DNA from: Diphasiastrum complanatum
Taxonomy: Eukaryota; Streptophyta; Lycopodiopsida; Lycopodiales; Lycopodiaceae
Length of the DNA stretch: 64,000 bases
Reading direction: 5' to 3'
Assembly (NCBI GenBank): GCA_029204225.1
Contig: CM055097.1
Span: forward strand, 53,001,592-53,065,591
Shown here one piece after another: positions 11,807 to 22,249 of this stretch. A model generated the notes under the pieces. That model searched no databases, was not told the origin of the DNA, and was given only the letters and a program-made list of their open reading frames with translations. The position numbers and the translations under genes are program-made. The number at the start of each line of letters is the position of its first letter. Position 1 is the first letter of the stretch.

Positions 11807-11933
11807 GTAAGTGTTTTGTAGATCTGTGCATATTGTAGCAATTTCCCTTTGGCATATCTTGTTTCACAATATTTGGTATTAGATAGCAAGTTAATGTTTT
11901 GGTGTTGATGAGAGAAGTTGACTTTCAATTACA

Positions 11934-11938
11934 GGACC
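11934..11938. repeat. Left target-site duplication of G1 (GGACC)
   Basis: GGACC precedes the TGTTAC terminus of the 5' LTR and recurs directly after the 3' LTR at 19500-19504. Five base pairs is the usual length for Ty3/gypsy integrase. Confidence 0.9.
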
Positions 11939-13017
11939 TGTTACATACCTATGTAACTAGCAGTACTTCAGACCCCTAATAGTCCATTTAGTGTTGGGGG
12001 CTAAATGGCAAGGTACCCTTAGGATTAAGGGTATGTGCCCTTGGATAAGGGCAGGCAAGTGAATATACCTTAGTTGGAGGTATGGAGTCACGTGACCCTT
12101 GGATAAGGGGTACCCTTAGTATTAAGGATAGGTGTCTTAGATTAAGGTACTAGTGTCCTTGGCAAAGGGCAGGTAGGTGTCTATATCTTGGATGGAGGTA
12201 TGGAACCTAGAGAGGTGTTAGAAAGTCATTGGATGACTATTTTTTTAAACCTTGGGCCTCAACCTTGAACCATATCACTTTATTGGTCTAGGACCAAAGT
12301 ATACTTGCACAACTTGGGCAATGGGACCTAGTAGGAGGGCGCCCTTCTAAAGTGTCCATTGAGTTCCTAACTCCCACAAGAAAGGCATTCAAAGAGTCAT
12401 AGGTTATGGAAGGAGTCTCTTGACATTCCATAAGCCTATGGAGGCTTTTGGAGATTCTTTAACTCCCCTAGGCTTCTCTCTCTCTCATTGGATAAGCATG
12501 GAACTCCATAGTGCATTGGAGGGGTCCATGGGCCATCTATATGAGGGTAGTAGGGTGCCCATTGGGAGGGAGAGATCTCTCTTGTTTGCTTTGCTTATGC
12601 TCCAGTGTTGCTACTAGTGTGTAGAGTGCTTTCTTGGGGTAGTATGCTTGAGGTTTGGATCTTGCTTATGGTATGAGACATAAGTAGGGTTTGGATCTTG
12701 AGTATGCTATGGAGTGTTGTGGTATGCTTGTGATTTGTTTATGGTTAGCAAGGGGGTGCTAAATAGGTCTTGCTTGGAGCTTGGATCTAGCTATGGTTGG
12801 GTGGTGAATACTTGAGGCTAGTTTGTTATCTATCTTTGTGTTTAAAGAGTAGGGACACAGGTGGAGGAGAGATACTTGGCGGCTTGCAGATCCTTACTTG
12901 CAGGTGGAGGCATCCTAGCTTGGAGTTGGGGAGCATCTTGAAGCTTGCAGGTTGCTTGGAGGACATTTGGAGGCTCTACCTTGGATTTGGAGGACTTCCT
13001 CACCTCTACTTGTAAAA
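11939..13017 (+). repeat. G1 5' LTR (1079 bp)
   Basis: Begins TGTTACATACC and ends TTGTAAAA just before the PBS. The end is not the canonical CA; the boundary is fixed by the target duplication after the 3' copy. Internal 'cccttagnattaagg' and 'taccttaggttggaggtatgg'-type blocks repeat two to three times within the first 270 bp, and short frames in it (12420-12617, 12797-13015) are not genes. Confidence 0.95.
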
Positions 13018-13018
13018 G

Positions 13019-13030
13019 TGGTATCAGAGC
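13019..13030 (+). other. G1 primer-binding site (tRNA-iMet type)
   Basis: TGGTATCAGAGC lies one base after the 5' LTR. It is the standard sequence complementary to the 3' end of plant initiator methionine tRNA. Confidence 0.95.
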
Positions 13031-14054
13031 TAGACAAAGGATGGTAACCTTTCTAACCTTCTTCAAGTTCTATTAAGATCACCAACTAATTTTTTTTTGA
13101 AAAAGATTATAGGCTTTTCTAGTTGTAGGAAGCTTGTAGTTGAAGTACCCAATGAATCTAGTTTTCTTTGGAAGAGAGTAGTGATGCCTATAGAATTGTT
13201 TAGGGGCTGTTTTTTTATCATGTTAGAGAAGTTTTAAAGTGGGCTTTGGGTTTTTAAAAGTTCTGAAAAAAGATTTGTGGGGTGGTTACAGGTAGTCTTT
13301 CTCTACATACACAAACTTTTTTTTGGCAAAAAGATTGATTCTAGCTTTGTGTTTTGATTAAAACTAGTGTTTTTTTGCATAAATGAAGTGTTTGAAGTTC
13401 TGATTTTCATTTTGAAGTTCTATTTTTCAGACCTGTAAATATGAAAATCAGATTTGAAAAGTGAAGCTTTCATTCAAACTTCATTAGTTACACCTTTCTA
13501 TCTCCTAGTTTCATGAAGAGGACAATGTAGGAAGGGAATGGTAGTGTAACTTTGTGCATAAAACAAGTTTTGAAATTCTATTTTTTGTCATTTTGAAGTT
13601 CTGATTTTCAGACCTGTAAATCTGAAAATCAGATCTGAAAATTGAAGTTTTCATAAAGCTTCATTAGTTATTCATTTCTAGACACTAGTTTTTTGGTTTT
13701 GGAAATGAGAAATGTGAAAACTTTGATTGCTTTTGAAATGACAAATGGAATTGGAATGGGAATGAGAACTTTATGTAAACATTAGCTTGGATTAGTGTAT
13801 TGAAGTTTACATAAAGATTTGGTTTTCATTTTTGCTTTTGATTAAGGCAAATGTAGCTTGTTGTTGTTTTCCTCTTAAGCTTGGGTAAGCTTGCAAATAG
13901 TAGGCTTGGATTGAGCTTACAAACAATAAGATTGAATGAATAGAAGTAAATGCTTTTTATTTGCACTGGATGTAACAATTGAAGCATTTCTGTCATTCTA
14001 ATTTGAGCACCTGTCGTTGTATTTGCACAATAGGAAAACACACAAGCAACACCA
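13031..14054 (+). other. G1 untranslated leader with duplicated segment
   Basis: About 1 kb between PBS and gag without a coding frame. Two copies of a roughly 120-bp segment lie at about 13388-13505 and 13565-13690. Each contains a 'gattttcagacctgtaaat' block that pairs with the following 'tgaaaatcagat' to form a hairpin, then 'cttcattagtta'. A structured duplicated leader may relate to packaging or translation, but that is inference. Confidence 0.7.
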
Positions 14055-15332
14055 ATGGATCAAGCCAATGAAAACCCAACATTTGATCGATCAAACCCAT
14101 CCAATGTGACACAAGCTCTTGAACTTTTATACCAACAAATTCAAGCCACTAATAAGCAGCTTCTTGAAACTTATCAAAGAAACCAAGACTTAGAGTCTAG
14201 GTTAGCCAATCAGAAGAAGCATGTAGTTTCAGCTCCTGTGAAAGTGTTTAAGGGGGAGAAGAAAGATAGGAACTTACAAGTGGTAAGTTCTTGGCTAAAT
14301 GTTTGGAATAAATACTTTGCCATGAACCAATTCCCTGAATCTGAGAAGTTATTCACTGTCACCATGTTCCTTGAAGGAAGAGCCTTAGTTTGGTGGGATG
14401 AGTTAGTTGCAAAGGGCAATCAACCTTGTATATGGGATGATTTTTGCAAGCTTTTTAGGGATTATTTTCTACCACTTTTAGATGACTATGAACACTTCCA
14501 AAAGTTGAGTCATCTAACCATGAATAAAGGCTTGAAACAATTTATTCAAGATTTTCATGAGTACCTGAATCCACTTTATAGTGATATTCCGCCCAAGGTA
14601 CAAATGTTAATGTTTATTGATGGGTTACCAAAAGATTACCAAGTGGATGTTCATAGGAACCATCCAAAAACCCTAGAAGATGCTATTAGGGCTGCAAAAT
14701 ACTTCAATGACACACCTAAGCCACCTAGGAGTCAACAGCCTAATGAGCAAAAAAAAGGTTTTCAATTTAAGAGGAAAGATAGAGAAGTTGTTAATGAAAC
14801 ACATCCCAATTCCAACAATCCTAAGAAAACCAAGAAAATTTTTAAAAATCATCATGGTGGCAATGATAAAGCTGAAGCTCGTAAGACGAACATGTGCTTC
14901 AAGTGCAATGGCAAGGGTCACCTTGCACGTGATTGCGTCAAAAAACAAGCTTCAGCCTCAGGTAATCTATCTCGAAGTAATGCGATGGATGTTTGTTTTC
15001 TTAGTTCTTTAGCTTTTGGTCTTAATGACCTTATTTGCATTAAAGGTAAAGTTAATGATCAAGTTGTTAATGTTCTTTTTGACACAAGATCCACTCATAC
15101 CTTTATTAATGTATATTTGGTGCAGACGCTAAGCCTTCCTACCAAAAAAAGTGAGAAAAATTATCGTGTGACAATGGTATCGGAAAGTGATTCCAATTTG
15201 ATGAATTTTATTGTTTCTGATGTAGAATTGCACATTCAGGATTATTCTGAAAAACTAGAATTTCATGCTGTTCAATTAGCTAATGTAGATATTGTTCTTG
15301 GGCAACAATGGCATTTTAATAAGAACAAATAA
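14055..15332 (+). CDS. gag: G1 Gag and protease (425 aa)
   Basis: Open frame starting MDQANENPTFDRSN. Residues 20-55 are a Gln-rich helical segment. Residues 60-215 form the retrotransposon Gag core (WLNVWNKYFA, then LEGRALVWWDELVAKG and FRDYFLPLL). Residues 220-280 are basic (KKTKKIFKNHH). The zinc knuckle CFKCNGKGHLARDC is at residues 281-294 (14895-14936). A retropepsin domain starts near residue 330, but the active-site triad reads D-T-R (FDTRSTHTF, codons 15081-15089) where DTG or DSG is required, so cleavage activity should be lost. The frame ends in TAA at 15330-15332 within the protease, after HFNKNK, upstream of RT; the normal element would read on. Confidence 0.9.
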   Translation: MDQANENPTFDRSNPSNVTQALELLYQQIQATNKQLLETYQRNQDLESRLANQKKHVVSAPVKVFKGEKKDRNLQVVSSWLNVWNKYFAMNQFPESEKLFTVTMFLEGRALVWWDELVAKGNQPCIWDDFCKLFRDYFLPLLDDYEHFQKLSHLTMNKGLKQFIQDFHEYLNPLYSDIPPKVQMLMFIDGLPKDYQVDVHRNHPKTLEDAIRAAKYFNDTPKPPRSQQPNEQKKGFQFKRKDREVVNETHPNSNNPKKTKKIFKNHHGGNDKAEARKTNMCFKCNGKGHLARDCVKKQASASGNLSRSNAMDVCFLSSLAFGLNDLICIKGKVNDQVVNVLFDTRSTHTFINVYLVQTLSLPTKKSEKNYRVTMVSESDSNLMNFIVSDVELHIQDYSEKLEFHAVQLANVDIVLGQQWHFNKNK

Positions 15333-15559
15333 TTGAGAATTGATTTTGTTGAGAAATCTTTATCTTTTATGCATGAGAATTCTTTAATTAAGATCAAGTC
15401 TAGTTTGAGTGTTGACACTGAAAATTGTAAACCCTTATTCTAAACGGGAACTTAATTTTATTATGAAGAATTTTGATTTTAAAGTTTATTTATGTTTTCA
15501 TAATGATATCATTTGCTGCAATGATGATGAACTTAACATAAATGCCATGAATATACCCA

Positions 15560-16721
15560 GTGAGAACACTACATAATTTGAAGCCTATAATGAACTTAGG
15601 CAGGAATTCAATGATGTTTTTTTAGACCTTCTTGTAGGTTTACCATCGGAAAGGACGGTTGATCATAAAATTGACCTAATACTTGGAGCAATTCCCATCG
15701 CACAGCGTCCTTATAGGATGAGTGCATCGGAAGAGGCTAAGGTAAATTGGCAACTACATGATTACCTGAAAAAGGGGTGGGTACAACCTAGTAGGTCTCC
15801 TTGGGCATCACCAGTGGTTATGGTGGCCAAGAAGGATGGGACTATAAGGTTTTGCGTCGACTATAAGAAATTGAACAAGGTAACCGTTAAGAATAGATAT
15901 CCACTGTCGCGGATGGATGATCTAATAGACTATCTTGGTGGTGTTGGGTACTTTACCAAGATAGATCTAAGATCAGGCTACCATCAAATATACATTAAGA
16001 CAGAAGATATACCAAAAATCGGATTTCGAACTCGCTTTGGTCACTACGAATTTTTGGTGTTGCCTTTGGTTTGACCAATGCACCGGCAACTTTCCAACAA
16101 ATGATGAACGATTTGTTCAGGCCATATTTGGGAAGATTCATAGTGGTATTCTTAGATGATATCCTAGTGTTCAGTATGACTTTGGTGGAACATAAAGAGC
16201 ATTTTAGGATTGTCTTGGACATTCTAAGAAGGGAAAAGCTCTTTGCCAAGGAGTCTAAGTGTGACTTTTTTGCTAAGGAATTGTCTTACTTGGGACATAA
16301 GATTTTCGAACGGGGGTGGAGATTGAGGATGATCGTATCTAGAGGGTTATTGATTGGCCTATTCTCACCACAGTTCGAAAAATCAAGTCTTTCTTGGGGT
16401 TTGTGGGATTTTTCCATCGGCATATTCCCCAATTTGCTAAGCCGGAGGGCTAAGAGTCCACTAGTGGTGTGGACGGAGGATATGAATAATTGTTTTGAGC
16501 TGCTTAAGAAAAGTGTCACTTCGGCACCAATACTAATCATTGGCGATCCTAATAAGACTTTTGTGGTTAGGACCGATGCCAGTGATTATGCTATTGGAGT
16601 TGTTTTGATGCAGGATGGACATCATGTGGCTTATGAAAGCAAGAAACTCAATCCTGCTCAGTCTAGGTATTGTACCTATGAGAAGAAACTGTTTGCAATT
16701 GTTCATTCCTTGAAAATTTGA
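15560..16721 (+). pseudogene. pol: G1 reverse transcriptase and N-terminal RNase H
   Basis: RT starts about 15600 ([22 protein letters not shown] at 15713). 15718-16074 carries RT blocks [19 protein letters not shown] and [14 protein letters not shown]. At about 16072 the frame shifts by one and continues MTNAPATFQQMMNDLF with the intact catalytic box VVFLDDILVFS (FLDD codons 16149-16160). A second disturbance near 16310-16440 replaces the usual thumb sequence and returns to frame at RRAKSPLVVW. RNase H begins with TDASDYAIGVVL at about 16573 and stops at 16719. The catalytic residues survive but the frame does not. Confidence 0.9.
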
Positions 16722-18404
16722 CGACATTATTTCTATGGAGCTAGATTTGAAGTTTTGACAGATCATCAGACTCTTTGATATTTATGTGATGTTATAGATT
16801 TAAAGGGGAGGCAAGCTAGATGGGATGAGCTGATGCAAATCTTTGACTTTTCTATACGTTATTGTAAAGGAAGTCAAAATACTCTAGCGGATGCTTTGAG
16901 TCGGTTACCGATAATTAATCAGTTGTGATTTATTGTTATAGAACCGGAGTTGTTTCAGTCTCTTCAAGGACTATATGAGTATGATCCCTTTTTTGGAAAG
17001 TATTGGCAACAAGTACTTTCGGGGGTTGATTCATGTTTGCAAGATTTCTCAAATCAAGGAAAGATTGAAACAAATTTCCTAATTCGAAATAAGATTAAGG
17101 TGTGTGTACTGGAGAATGACACTGTAAGGGCCCAAATCTTGCATGAGTTTCATGATAGTCCATACGCAGGACATCCGAGTATACAAAGAACACTTGACTT
17201 AGTTCGAAGACAATTTTGGTGGCCTAAGATGAAAAGTCAGGTAGAGGCCTATGTACTTAAATGTATCAAGTGCCAGTTAAATAAAGCAGAGAGGCTAAAA
17301 GCTAGTGGCCTATTACATCCTTTAGATATTCCTACCGGAAAGTGGGAAAGTATATCTATGGATTTTGTGGTCGGGCTTCCACGTACAGGGAAGGGCCACG
17401 ATTCAATTTGGGTCATTGTTGATAGACTTACGAAGTTTGCTCAATTTATCCCAACGAAAACTATTGTTAAAGCTTTAGAACTAGCTCAATTGTTTGTTGA
17501 GAAGGTTTTTTGACTGTACGGGCTGGCTTGCGATATTGTCAGTGATCGTGACCCAAAATTCACTCGAAATTTTTGGCAAGCAGTATTTGAAAAGTTGAAA
17601 ACAACTTTTAGTTTGAGTTCTACAAATCATCCGAAATCAGACGGTCAAATGGAAAGGACCAATCAGATGATGGAGGATATGCTTCAAGCATATGTGGGCC
17701 ATCGGCAGTCTGATTGGGAACAGTACCTTCCATTGGTGGAATTTGCATATAACAATACAAAACATTCAGCGACCGGATTCAGCCCTTTCATGCTTATGTA
17801 TGGTTTTCAACCTCGATAGCCAATTAGTGTTGGCATGAAAAACCTACGGGTGCAAGCCGCAGCTGATTTCCTTGCGGATATGCAAGAAATGTTACAGTTG
17901 GCTAAAGATAGCATAAGAAGTGCCCAAGACAGGGCAAGGCACTATGCTAATCTATCTCGGAAGCACAAGGTATTCATGGTCAACAACTGCGTGTTTTTGA
18001 GAGTCTCTAGTCACTCTAGGGGCTTGAAAACTATTAAGTGTGCAAAGTTGGCACCTAGGTATTGCGGTCCTTTTAAGGTTATCCAAGTGATAAACAAGAT
18101 CGCATACAAACTAGACCTTCCAGCTAACGTTGGAATTCATCATGTTTTCCACGTTAGTAAGTTGAAACCCTCGTTGGGGCTTGGGGAGACCCTGATCCCT
18201 GTGGAACTTCTTCGTGATGAGTCCGTGAGTGGACCACCTGAACCCGAGGCGATTGTTAATAGTCGGCAAAGAACTCTACGGAGTAGAGTGCTTCGGGAAT
18301 TTTTAGTGAAGTGGAGGGGCAAATCAAAAGAGGAGGATACCTGGGAAAAGGAGGCTGATCTCCAGAAGAATTTTCCAAATTTTTCCCTACAAAAAAAAAT
18401 TTAA
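16722..18404 (+). pseudogene. pol: G1 RNase H end, integrase and chromodomain
   Basis: After stops at 16719, 16780 and 16927 the RNase H tail (YCKGSQNTLADALSRLP) leads to integrase. Zinc domain: HEFHDSPYAGHPSIQRTL, with KCIKCQ at 17262-17273, an HHCC set. Catalytic triad: Asp in ISMDFVVGLP (17361-17363), Asp in SDRDPKFT (17544-17546), Glu in SDGQMERTNQ (17652-17654); all three are present. A TGA at 17512 and a TAG at 17817 break the frame. 17835-18404 holds the GPY/F module (LAPRYCGPFKVIQVI) and a C-terminal chromodomain, LREFLVKWRGKSKEEDTWE, which in this lineage directs insertion to particular chromatin. Confidence 0.92.
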
Positions 18405-18408
18405 GTTT

Positions 18409-18420
18409 AGGGGGAAGGAA
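18409..18420 (+). other. G1 polypurine tract
   Basis: AGGGGGAAGGAA directly abuts the TG of the 3' LTR at 18421. Confidence 0.9.
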
Positions 18421-19499
18421 TGTTACATACCTATGTAACTAGCAATACTTTAGACCCCTAATAGTCCATTTAGTGTTGGGGGCTAAATGGCAAGGTACCC
18501 TTAGGATTAAGAGTATGTGCACTTGGATAAGGGCATGCAAGTGACTATACCTTAGTTGGAGGTATGGAGTCACATGACCCTTGGATGAGGGGTACCCTTA
18601 GTATTAAGGGCAAGTGTCTTAGATTAAGGTACTAGTGTCCTTGGTTAAGGGCAGGTAGGTGTCTATACCTTGGATGGAGGTATGGAACCTAGAGAGGTGT
18701 TAGAAAGTCATTGGATGACTATTTTTCTAAACCTTGGGCCTCAACCTTGAACCATATCCCTTTATTGGTCTAGGACAAAAGCATATTTGCACAACTTGGG
18801 CAATGGGACCTAGTAGGAGGGCGCCCTTCTAAAGTGTCCATTGAGTTCCCAACTCCGACAAGAAAGGCATTCAAAGAGTCATAGGTTATGGAAGGAGTCT
18901 CTTGACATTTCATAAGCCTATGGAGGCTCTTGGAGATTCTTTAACTCCCCTAGGCTTCTCTCTCTCTCATTGGATAAGCATGGAACTCCATAGTGCATTG
19001 GAGGGGTCCATGGGCCATCTATATGAGGGTAGTAGGGTGCCCATTGGGAGGGAGAGATCTCTCTTATTTGCTTTGCTTATGCTCTAGTGTTGCTACTAGT
19101 GTGTAGAGTGCTTTTTTGTGGTAGTATGCTTGAGGTTTGGATCTTGCTTATGGTATGGGACATAAGTAGGGTTTGGATCTTGAGTATGCTATGGGGTGTT
19201 GTGGTATGCTTGTGATTTGTTTATGGTTAGCAAAGGGGTGCTAAATAGGTCTTGCTTGGAGCTTGGATCTAGCTATGGTTGGGTGGTGAATACTTGAGGC
19301 CAGTTTGTTATCTATCTTTGTGTTTAAAGAGTAGGGACACAGGTGGAGGAGAGATCCTTGGAGGCTTGCAGATCCTTACTTGCAGGTGGAGGCATCCTAG
19401 CTTGGAGTTGGGGAGCATCTTAAAGCTTGCAGGTTGCTTGGAGGACATTTGGAGGCTCTACCTTGGATTTGGAGGTCTTCCTCACCTCTACTTATAAAA
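18421..19499 (+). repeat. G1 3' LTR (1079 bp)
   Basis: Same length as the 5' LTR without gaps. By eye there are about 36 substitutions, mostly transitions, for example in 'agcaatacttta' versus 'agcagtacttca'. It ends CTTATAAAA and is followed by GGACC, which matches the five bases left of the element. Confidence 0.95.
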
Positions 19500-19504
19500 G
19501 GACC
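19500..19504. repeat. Right target-site duplication of G1 (GGACC)
   Basis: Matches 11934-11938 exactly. Removing G1 restores 'ttacaGGACCtatgt', in which the AG resembles a splice acceptor. Confidence 0.9.
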
Positions 19505-20179
19505 TATGTCACTGGACAATGTAGAATCCTTCAATGACTATTCTATAGATTTTAAGTTGCAATACAAGAAAATAATGTTTTTTTCAATTGAGCCAAACAT
19601 GGAACTAGCGAAAAGTGTTAAGGAGCAACCCGATATAAAGGGTGGGGCAAAACGAGTGGTTTGGAGGTAGTCAGATCAAAGTGCTTATGATTATAACCAT
19701 TATTTGTAAAATAGGCTCTTAATCTATCTGACAATTATTAGACCAAATTTAAGTTATAGTGTAAGCAAGTTAAGTCAATATATGCAAGGTCCCTTGATGC
19801 ATCTTTGGAAAAGTGCCAAGAGAGTGCTTAGATATGTCTCTACTACTAGATTTTCTGGCATTCTGTATCAAGGATCTAACTTTTACTTGAGAGCATTTTT
19901 GGATTCAAATTTTTCAGGAGATAAGATGGATAGAAGATCCATAAGTGCATTTGTCTCTTTTCTTTGTGGAGGAGTAATATCTTGGCGTTCCAAAAAGCAA
20001 GATACAATGAGATAGCTCATCACTTTGTGAGGGAGAAAGTGCAATCCAAGGAGGTTCAACTTCATCATGTGCCTTCATCCAAGTGCATAGGTGATATCTT
20101 AACCAAAAAAAATTCATTTTTCAAGCTAAGAGATGTTCTTGGAGTTGTAGATATATGTACATTAGACTTGCCAAGTTAG
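19505..20179 (+). pseudogene. pol: C3: Ty1/copia RT tail and RNase H remnant
   Basis: From about 19680 the plus strand reads copia sequence: LLIYLTIIRPNLSYSVSKLS (the conserved block after RT), then SAKRVLRYVSTT, and 19782-20015 with FLDSNFSGD and ISWRSKKQD of RNase H. A frameshift at about 20010 joins LHHVPSSKCIGDILTKK and the tail ending DICTLDLPS, directly before PPT and LTR. The Asp of the FLDSNFSGD block survives. 19505-19680 (DNVESFND to GGAKRVVWR) is in a coherent frame; IEPNMELAKSV in it could be the copia segment preceding LLIYLT, or an exon of U2. The 5' three quarters of the element are missing, with the G1 insertion on that side. Confidence 0.8.
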
Positions 20180-20181
20180 AA

Positions 20182-20192
20182 GTGAGGAGAAG
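20182..20192 (+). other. C3 polypurine tract
   Basis: Purine-rich GTGAGGAGAAG lies between the last RNase H codons and the TGTTAAAA terminus. Confidence 0.6.
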
Positions 20193-21044
20193 TGTTAAAA
20201 TTTCGCTTCCAACTTGATATACCTTGTAGATCTCAAGTTATTTGAGCATGATAGGATCTCACACGTGTGGAGTATGTTCCCACGTGTGAAAGAATGTACG
20301 TAAGTCATTTTTAGAAAGTTAGATTGATTTTAGCTTGATCGACACTAGTGTGAAATTGATCTTTGAGTAGAATCCTGAAAATGGTCAAACTGTTCATGCT
20401 TTGTGTAAATAGATTGGACTTCTATGTGAATGAGTTATTACTCACACATGTCAAGATATCATTCACACACGTGGATAAGCTTCTAGAAGATAAGATATGA
20501 AGATTCCATTAGATCCTATTTTATAGAGAATATTCCTATAAATTTGGAAGACTAGCTTTTTTGTTTTCTAGCCAAAGAGAATAGTCAACTTTGGGAAATG
20601 AGCACATATGGCTCCCATTGGTGGATCTGCATGACTAGGCACTCTTCACACGTGTGAAGGCCTGCTGGACAGTTTACAGCTTGTGGATGTACTTGATCTA
20701 TAAAGGGATCAACCAAATCAATAACAAGTTGATGTGACATTGGCAAATTCTAGTTTTGTTGAGATTTCCACATTTGTCTTGAGTTTTGATGAATGAAATG
20801 CATTTGTAAGTTAATGTACTTTACTCTTTGTAAACAGGCCATACTGGTACTATCCTCCACACGTGTGAGGCCGCCCATCCATGTTTTTGATCATTTGATC
20901 CATTGCTCTTGCTTAAATCATAGTGTAAAGCATCCAGATCAAGATCTAACACCTAGAACTTGATAGATCTTTGGATTAAGCAATCAATAACTCTTAATGA
21001 TTGATAGTACAATCAATATTTCTTTTTTTCTCTGAAAATTGACA
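20193..21044 (+). repeat. C3 3' LTR with repeated CACGTG boxes
   Basis: Starts TGTTAAAATTTCGC after a PPT. The right end is uncertain; a CA at 21043-21044 is my best guess. The LTR contains five CACGTG boxes (20262-20267, 20281-20286, 20468-20473, 20649-20654, 20860-20865), three of them inside the palindrome CACACGTGTG, plus a degenerate CACACATGTC near 20445. CACGTG is the G-box core bound by plant bZIP and bHLH factors, and the ACGTGT overlap resembles ABA-response elements. Five in about 600 bp is far above chance, so a regulatory role in LTR transcription is plausible. Confidence 0.65.
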
Positions 21045-21059
21045 AAGGAGATTCAGGTA

Positions 21060-21227
21060 TTTCCATCACCACAAAGGTGATCACAAATTGTACTCATGTT
21101 ATCTTTACTAGAATGTCCTCATCTACACCTTTTGGTTTTACACAAGACTGGTCAACTTATTTGATAGCAAATTTCTGTTGTGAATCGATGGTGATGACTT
21201 TGGCTCTCCGAGTAGCTCTAATACCAA
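21060..21227 (-). pseudogene. gag: C4: copia PBS and start of gag
   Basis: On the minus strand a degenerate TGGTATTAGAGC (21209-21220) matches the tRNA-iMet PBS at 11 of 12 positions. The sequence behind it (FAIK, VDQSCVKPKG words in frame) could be an N-terminal gag piece. It ends where the C3 LTR begins. Confidence 0.45.
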
Positions 21228-22050
21228 TGATGTGGATCTTGGAATTTGAAGAAGTCGGAGACTTCGAGCACTTCAAAGTCGGAGCTAGTCGTGCTTCACT
21301 GATATGAGCTCAGATGGAGTCGATCTGTCCGGGATATCTACTACTTCATTATGTGATCAGACATCCTCCGAACTACAGATAGCTATTGCTAATCTGATAT
21401 GAATTTATGAATAGTAGATAATGTTAAATGACAGTGGAAGTCTATCTACTTATGAATTGAGCAAGCATCACAACATTTAGAGATTGCATATATTGAATAG
21501 AAGAATTGTTACTTGTCTATATTACCAAAATCAAGTATACAATAATGATCTTTTTGAGCGTTGTCTGTTTTTTAGATTAGCACATTGGCACAAGAGAGGT
21601 ATTCTCTCTCACGAATATAAACTAGCTACTGCTAATTCTATGTAAGTATGAGTGCGGTGATGTGTGTCTGCTACTGCATGACTGACACTCATCCACTACT
21701 TCCACGCACACTCTGTGTATGCTTTTTCTTTTTCTCCTTTTTTATATCTTATATGCATCCAATCTCCAATACATATAGCATGCTTGGTCTGATTACAAGA
21801 ATTAACTAGCCATTAGAAGAAATTTGAAATCTAAAACGACCCTTTGTAAAGATGCTTTTTATTTTTTTTCTTAATTTCGTCTGCCATGTGGCCCAATCAA
21901 AATGCATATATTTGAAATCTACGTAACGTAGATGAAAATGAAAAGGCTATAGAGATAAACTCTTAAAAATTTTAAGTTTGTCGTCGAGCAGGATGGGAGA
22001 ATGCTATCGGTAGACAATGTTTGCTCCGAATGTGTGAATCTGTCCGACGA
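21226..22050 (-). repeat. C4: copia-type 5' LTR remnant
   Basis: Lies behind the PBS in minus orientation and contains the 'gagaggtattctctctcacga' hairpin region (about 21592-21613) and 'gattacaagaattaactagcc' (about 21800), both matched in position and order by the LTRs at 24.8 and 41.0/46.2 kb. The outer end is not resolved; no target duplication can be tested. Confidence 0.45.
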
Positions 22051-22249
22051 CATTGTCTCTAGTTAAATATTTAAACACTTTGGTTAATATGTTGGTAAAT
22101 CTCACATGCTTTGGAATCGGTGACCCCATATTGTTTCCCAATATCCTTGTGTCACAGTTAGACTAGAAGCATAGTTACCACATGTTGTTACTGTGGTCCA
22201 ATTGCCCGTTCATAGTTAATAAGTGTCATGTAACTTTGAATTGATCTGG
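22051..22249. other. Spacer, nothing recognised
   Basis: AT-rich sequence between the C4 LTR remnant and ORF U3. No motif. Confidence 0.5.

Larger units (their letters stand above)
11939..19499 (+). mobile_element. G1: full-length Ty3/gypsy chromovirus (7561 bp)
   Basis: Complete LTR retrotransposon: two 1079-bp LTRs, PBS, leader, gag with zinc knuckle, protease, RT, RNase H, integrase, chromodomain, PPT, all in the plus direction, flanked by GGACC duplications. Order protease-RT-RNase H-integrase-chromodomain is diagnostic of Metaviridae chromoviruses. The LTRs differ at roughly 36 of 1079 positions (about 3.3%, counted by eye) with no indel, so it is one of the younger insertions here, yet pol has at least five stops and three frameshifts. 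It separates U2 on the left from copia C3 on the right. Confidence 0.95.

Noticed and set aside
12797-13015. 72-aa ORF repeated at 19279-19497
   Set aside because: The duplicate is due to the two G1 LTRs. The frame lies in the LTR end and is not conserved as protein.
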